Origin: an uncultured Bacilli bacterium
GTDB taxonomy: Bacteria; Bacillota_I; Bacilli_A; ML615J-28; CAG-313
Direction of reading: 5' to 3'
DNA length: 45,622 bases
Assembly (NCBI GenBank): GCA_944326155.1
Contig: CALVCV010000011.1
Span: 1 to 45,622 of the forward strand
Shown: positions 42,107-45,622 of the stretch, piece after piece
Layout of the letters: every line of letters begins with the position of its first letter
How positions within the stretch are numbered: position 1 is the stretch's first letter
Notes under the pieces: model-generated
What the model saw: only the letters and a program-made list of their open reading frames with translations
Told to the model about the DNA's origin: nothing
The model's database searches: none
Program-made: the position numbers and the translations under genes

Positions 42107-43525
42107 ATGGAAACAAATCAAATGAAAGAACTCAATAAAATTACATATGGTGCTAAAATTATAGCGAATTGTACAGGATTAAATCATGAGGGAGAAGGAA
42201 TTTGTAAAATTACGGGAATAAAAGATGGCCAAGAAATTGAAAATTATGTCTTATTTGTCAATAATATGCTACCTGGCGAAAAAGGTCAAATTGAAATTGG
42301 TAAAATCCATAAAAGCTATGGATATGCCAATCTTTTAAAAGTGTTTAGTGATAAAAAATCACCCAATCGCGTAGTGCCTTTTTGCAAGCATTATGAATCT
42401 TGCGGTGGTTGTAATATTATGCATTTAGACTATAAGGCACAATTAGAATTCAAAAAAGATATGATTGTAGAAACTTTAAAAAAAATTGGTGGATTTTCCA
42501 ATCCTATTGTAAACACTGTACTTGGCATGCAAAATCCTAATTATTATAGGAATAAAGTTCAAGTTCCATTTCGCGAACTTAATTTTAAAGTAAATTGTGG
42601 TTTTTTTGCTAAAGAATCACATCACATTATTCCTATTGATGAATGTTTAATTCAGCCTCAACTTACCACTGATATTATCAAATTTATACGAAATATTTGT
42701 AATGAATTTAAAATTGAAGGATATAATGAAACAAATCATAGTGGTCTTATAAGACACGTCCTAATAAGGACTAACCACACTTTAGATGAAATTATGATTG
42801 TCTTAGTTTTAACAAAAGCTATTTTGAATGATAAAGAAAAACTTATTCATAAAATTATTAATCGTTATAAAAATGTAAAATCAATCATTATTAATGTGAA
42901 TGATAAATTAGGAAATACCATTTTAGGAGATAAATGTATAACCATTTATGGCAACGATTATATTACGGATGAATTGTGTGGTTTAAAATTTAGAATTGAT
43001 GCAAAATCTTTCTATCAAATTAATCATACTCAAACAGAAGTATTGTATAATAAAATAATAGAAATAGGAAAGTTTAATACAGAAGATGTTATTATTGACG
43101 CATATTGCGGCATTGGAACGATTGGCTTGATTGCTTCAAAATATGCTAAAGAAGTGCTGGCTGTAGAAATTGTAGAAGAAGCAATTTATAATGCCAAGAT
43201 TAATGCAAAAAATAACAATATTACTAACGTTACTTTTGAATGTAATAAAGCTGAGGAACAAATTATTAAGTGGGCTAATGAAAATAAAAAAATTGATGCA
43301 ATCATTGTTGATCCTCCAAGAAAAGGATGTGACCAAAAATTATTAAATACAATTGATTTGATGAAAATTCCTAAAATTATTTACATTTCTTGTAATCCTT
43401 CTACTTTAGCAAGAGATTTGAAAATATTAGTGGAAAAAGACTATGACATTATCCAAATTCAACCGATTGATATGTTTCCTTATACATCAAATGTTGAGTG
43501 TGTAGTTTGCCTTAAGAGAAGATAG
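42107..43525 (+). CDS. RlmD/RumA-type 23S rRNA (uracil-5-)-methyltransferase
   Basis: 472 aa. The ATG at 42107 follows AAAGGA in the end of the serine dehydratase gene. An N-terminal TRAM domain (about 10-78) is followed by Fe-S cysteines C93, C99 and C102 (CKHYESCGGC) and a later Cys in IPIDECLIQP. The methyltransferase domain has VIIDAYCGIGTIGL, VDPPRKGCDQ and the catalytic SCNPSTLARD with C429. It methylates uracil C5 in rRNA, or in tRNA for some homologues. It is the last gene of the priA-like operon, and no convincing terminator hairpin was seen right after it. Confidence 0.92.
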   Translation: METNQMKELNKITYGAKIIANCTGLNHEGEGICKITGIKDGQEIENYVLFVNNMLPGEKGQIEIGKIHKSYGYANLLKVFSDKKSPNRVVPFCKHYESCGGCNIMHLDYKAQLEFKKDMIVETLKKIGGFSNPIVNTVLGMQNPNYYRNKVQVPFRELNFKVNCGFFAKESHHIIPIDECLIQPQLTTDIIKFIRNICNEFKIEGYNETNHSGLIRHVLIRTNHTLDEIMIVLVLTKAILNDKEKLIHKIINRYKNVKSIIINVNDKLGNTILGDKCITIYGNDYITDELCGLKFRIDAKSFYQINHTQTEVLYNKIIEIGKFNTEDVIIDAYCGIGTIGLIASKYAKEVLAVEIVEEAIYNAKINAKNNNITNVTFECNKAEEQIIKWANENKKIDAIIVDPPRKGCDQKLLNTIDLMKIPKIIYISCNPSTLARDLKILVEKDYDIIQIQPIDMFPYTSNVECVVCLKRR

Positions 43526-43904
43526 CAAAAAGTAGAAAGTTTAATGTCTCTTTGAATTAAAAGTTGATATAACAAATTTAGGATACATTAAAATAATAAT
43601 ATATACCTTTGTTCAGTTTAATCAATGTTGAGACTATAGCTTTGTTGACTAAATTTAATGCCAAACAACTATGAGGTAAAGTTAAATCTCAATAGATTAA
43701 ATTTGACAATATGTGAGTAAACACCATTAAGGAAGTGCAGTATGTAGTTATATCTGATTGTTTGTAATGTAAATAGCTTAGTAGAAATTTATTTCAATAT
43801 AGAAATAATTAGGTGGAGAAATACTATTAAAACAACAATAAAATCATAATCTAAAAAATATTAAAAAAAAACAGTGAAACATATAAAAGCAAGAATAACA
43901 TTTA
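43526..43904 (+). other. 379-bp stretch without a protein gene; possible structured RNA
   Basis: No open frame of note was found on either strand. TTTAATC (43617-43623) can pair with GATTAAA (43695-43701), and TTGAGA (43628-43633) with TCTCAA (43687-43692), as two stacked helices separated by a small internal loop. Inside, ATAG (43636-43639) can pair with CTAT (43669-43672). The helices enclose about 53 nt. A TTGATA at 43564-43569 is the nearest -35-like box, but no good -10 is spaced from it. The right end is the recombinase terminator. This could be a small RNA gene or decayed mobile DNA. Confidence 0.3.
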
Positions 43905-43916
43905 TTATTCTTGCTT
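43882..43916 (-). terminator. terminator overlapping the end of the serine recombinase gene
   Basis: A 12-bp perfect stem (43887-43898 with 43905-43916) has a 6-nt loop. On the minus strand the TAA stop (43907-43905) and the last three sense codons form one arm. The following TTTTATA gives a short U-rich tail. Confidence 0.65.
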
Positions 43917-44504
43917 GGTAGTCATTTTAGAATATTTTAAAAAAGTTGCTTTTGACATATTTAAAATATTTGCTGCTTGTTGATGATTTATTTCTTTATT
44001 GTGATATTTTGTTGCAATTTCATTAAAGTTATGAGGTAGTTTATACTTTGGTCTTCCCATATGAACTCCTTTTTCCTTTGCTATTCTAATACCTTCTGCT
44101 TGTCTTTGTTTGATGTTTTCTCTTTCTGTTTGGGCTACAAATGATAATATTTGTAAGATAATATCATTTATAAATTTACTAATTAAATTGTTATTTTCAA
44201 ATTTTGTATCCATTAGTGGAAAGTCAATGATGTAAATATTAGCTTCAATAATTTTGGTAATTTCCCGCCACTCTTTGATAATCATTTCATAATTTCTACC
44301 CAAGCGATCGATAGATTTAATAATTAAGGTGTCATCTTTTTTTAATTTATTTTTTAATAACTGATATTTTGGTCGATCAAAATCTTTTCCACTTTGCATA
44401 TCAATATAAATGTTTTCATTTAAAAGACCAAATTTATACATCTCATTTAATTGTCTATCAACATTTTGTGTATTTGTAGATACTCTTACATAACCATACT
44501 TCAT
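43905..44504 (-). CDS. small serine recombinase (resolvase/invertase family)
   Basis: 199 aa. ATG at 44504-44502 with GGAGG at 44510-44514; a TTG four codons upstream sits on the ribosome site and is rejected. The catalytic domain has YGYVRVSTNTQNVDRQ with S9, KSIDRLGRNYEMI, and the long E-helix with QTERENIKQRQAEGI. The C-terminal domain carries a helix-turn-helix (NHQQAANILNMSKATFLKY). This is the compact Tn3 resolvase/Hin type rather than a large serine integrase. Such enzymes resolve or invert DNA at short dyad sites usually next to their own gene. No transposase is linked. Confidence 0.92.
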   Translation of the reverse strand: MKYGYVRVSTNTQNVDRQLNEMYKFGLLNENIYIDMQSGKDFDRPKYQLLKNKLKKDDTLIIKSIDRLGRNYEMIIKEWREITKIIEANIYIIDFPLMDTKFENNNLISKFINDIILQILSFVAQTERENIKQRQAEGIRIAKEKGVHMGRPKYKLPHNFNEIATKYHNKEINHQQAANILNMSKATFLKYSKMTTKQE

Positions 44505-44527
44505 ATATACCTCCAATAAATAAAATA

Positions 44528-44556
44528 ATTATACCAAAAAAATGATAGTAAATAAA
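44528..44556 (-). promoter_or_regulatory. probable promoter of the serine recombinase
   Basis: Minus strand: TTTATT (complement of 44551-44556), 17-nt spacer, TATAAT (complement of 44528-44533) with extended -10 TGG. The -35 is weak. Confidence 0.5.
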
Positions 44557-44569
44557 GATATACTTTTTA

Positions 44570-44593
44570 ATTGTAAGCTAAAGTAATTACAAT
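44570..44593. repeat. 24-bp dyad between recombinase and cysK
   Basis: ATTGTAA (44570-44576) and TTACAAT (44587-44593) form a perfect inverted repeat with 10 bp between the arms. It lies 66 bp upstream of the recombinase start, where Tn3-type resolvases often have their binding subsites. It could equally be a repressor site for cysK. Confidence 0.35.
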
Positions 44594-44613
44594 CACCTAA
44601 AATGGTGTTTTAA

Positions 44614-44627
44614 CATATTATAATATG
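44614..44627 (+). promoter_or_regulatory. cysK promoter region with palindromic -10
   Basis: TATAAT at 44619-44624 is embedded in the perfect 14-bp palindrome CATATTATAATATG. No -35 box is found 16-18 nt upstream; instead CACC-N6-GGTG (44594-44607 area) occupies that place. The promoter may depend on an activator, or the palindrome may be an operator. Confidence 0.4.
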
Positions 44628-44637
44628 GTGGTAATAA

Positions 44638-45555
44638 GTGAAAGTATTTCAAAACGTTTGTGAATTAATAGGAAATACACCTCTTGTTCAATTAAAAAAA
44701 ATTGAACAAGAGTATAATAATGAAAACATTTTGATTGCAAAATTAGAAAAATTTAATCCAGGTGGTTCTAGTAAAGATAGAGTAGCATTTGAAATAATTC
44801 AAAAAGGATTAAAATCAGGGAAAATCAACGCTGATACAACCATTATTGAAGCCACTAGTGGAAATACTGGAATTGGACTAGCAATGGTTTGTGCATATTA
44901 CAAATTAAAATTGATGATAATAATGAGTGAAAGCGCTACGATAGAAAGAGTGAAATTATTAAAATTATATGGTGCAAAAGTTATTTTAACTAAAAAAGAG
45001 CTGGGTATAGAAGGAGCAATTCAAAAAGCAAAAGAACTGACAAACACTATTTTTAATAGTTATTTTATCAATCAATTTAATAATTTGAATAATCCTTTAG
45101 CTCACTATCTAACAACAGCAAAAGAATTAATAAACGATTTAGAAGGAAAGTTGGACATAGTAGTAGCAGGAATGGGTTCTGGTGGAACAATTACTGGAAT
45201 TTCCCAAGGAGTAAAAGAATTTAACAAGGAAATAAAGATGATTGGTGTAGAACCATCAAAATGTCCCTATTATGCTAAAGGAGAAATTGGTGAGTATAAT
45301 ATACCTGGAATAGGTACAACCTTTATGCCTAGTATTATCAATATGAATCAAATAGATGAGATTATTGGAGTTGATGATAAAGAAGCAAAAACATACACTG
45401 AACTACTTGCAAAAGAAGAAGGAATATTAGTAGGATATTCATCAGGTGCAGTATTGGCTGCAACATTAACCTATTTAAAAAAATATCGAATTAAGAATAA
45501 AATAGTAGTTATGATATTTCATGACACTGGTGAAAGATATTTATCTATGATATAA
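44638..45555 (+). CDS. cysK: cysteine synthase (O-acetylserine sulfhydrylase), CysK type
   Basis: 305 aa from GTG 44638, with GGTGG (44627-44631) upstream. It is a fold-type II PLP enzyme that makes cysteine from O-acetylserine and sulfide. The N-terminus has IGNTPLVQL. The PLP lysine is K46 in PGGSSKDR, where the common form is PGGSVKDR. TSGNTGIGLA is the substrate/PLP loop, GMGSGGTITG binds the PLP phosphate, and GILVGYSSGA closes the site. It is divergent from the serine recombinase and not in an operon within the window. A cystathionine beta-synthase-like activity cannot be excluded from sequence alone. Confidence 0.88.
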   Translation: MKVFQNVCELIGNTPLVQLKKIEQEYNNENILIAKLEKFNPGGSSKDRVAFEIIQKGLKSGKINADTTIIEATSGNTGIGLAMVCAYYKLKLMIIMSESATIERVKLLKLYGAKVILTKKELGIEGAIQKAKELTNTIFNSYFINQFNNLNNPLAHYLTTAKELINDLEGKLDIVVAGMGSGGTITGISQGVKEFNKEIKMIGVEPSKCPYYAKGEIGEYNIPGIGTTFMPSIINMNQIDEIIGVDDKEAKTYTELLAKEEGILVGYSSGAVLAATLTYLKKYRIKNKIVVMIFHDTGERYLSMI

Positions 45556-45585
45556 TAAACATAAGTATTCAAGTAATATGATAAT

Positions 45586-45612
45586 AAAAAAATACTCATT
45601 TCGAAAAATGAG
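45586..45612 (-). terminator. terminator of a minus-strand gene beyond the window, possibly shared with cysK
   Basis: CTCATTT (45595-45601) pairs with AAATGAG (45606-45612) around CGAA. Seven A at 45586-45592 give a U-tract on the minus strand. On the plus strand there is no T-tract, so it would serve cysK poorly. Confidence 0.6.
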
Positions 45613-45622
45613 CGTGACAAGG

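Noticed and set aside
43526-45622. Complete insertion sequence or transposon around the serine recombinase
   Set aside because: No transposase, no terminal inverted repeats and no target duplication could be identified.

Overview
The window is AT-rich chromosomal DNA of a low-GC Gram-positive bacterium. Gene order (cysS, mini-RNase III, rlmB, sigma factor, rpmG, secE, nusG ... rplK, rplA, rplJ, rplL, rsmC-like, rpoB, rpoC; priA-fmt) is the classical Bacilli/Firmicutes order. TGG encodes Trp throughout and TGA is used as a stop (22508-22510), so the genetic code is standard. A glgBCDAP glycogen operon, an Fe-S L-serine dehydratase and a collagen-like surface protein suggest a gut-type anaerobe near Erysipelotrichia or related deep Bacilli; that placement is inference.

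Layout. 1-2349 (minus strand): a truncated GPT-repeat collagen-like protein translationally coupled to a TPR-containing GT2 glycosyltransferase, then a zinc-ribbon membrane protein. 2525-10616: glgB-glgC-glgD-glgA-glgP behind one promoter, followed by pfkA. 11821-13818: a large surface protein with a cohesin-like N-terminus and four Ig-like repeats. 13895-18184: metG, a cation/proton antiporter and a YitT-family transporter. 18208-19236: rplM-rpsI with a candidate L13 leader. 19259-22510: a small membrane protein, cysS, mrnC, rlmB and a sigma-70-like factor that seems to start at ATT. 22507-23742: rpmG, a three-span secE, nusG. 23756-25937: an MBL-fold protein and a double-GNAT protein lie between nusG and rplK. 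26044-29126: L11, L1, L10 and L12 genes with two L1-type operators and an L10 leader, then an RsmC-like methyltransferase. 29173-37030: rpoB-rpoC. 37055-43525: a priA-locus gene, fmt, a pgpA-like gene, serine dehydratase, rlmD. 43526-45622: a gene-poor stretch, a small serine recombinase (minus strand) and a divergent cysK.

Most noteworthy: the full-length, uninterrupted PriA-family protein at 37105-39429 keeps the N-terminal DNA-binding region and all eight zinc cysteines but has lost the Walker A, DEEH, motif III and AGRAGR sequences. It looks like an ATPase/helicase-dead PriA kept as a primosome loader. Other points of interest are the collagen/glycosyltransferase pair behind a SigK-like promoter, the ATT start of the sigma-like gene, paired L1 operators, terminators that swallow stop codons, and a possible structured RNA next to the serine recombinase.

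No tRNA, rRNA, CRISPR array or insertion sequence was recognised.
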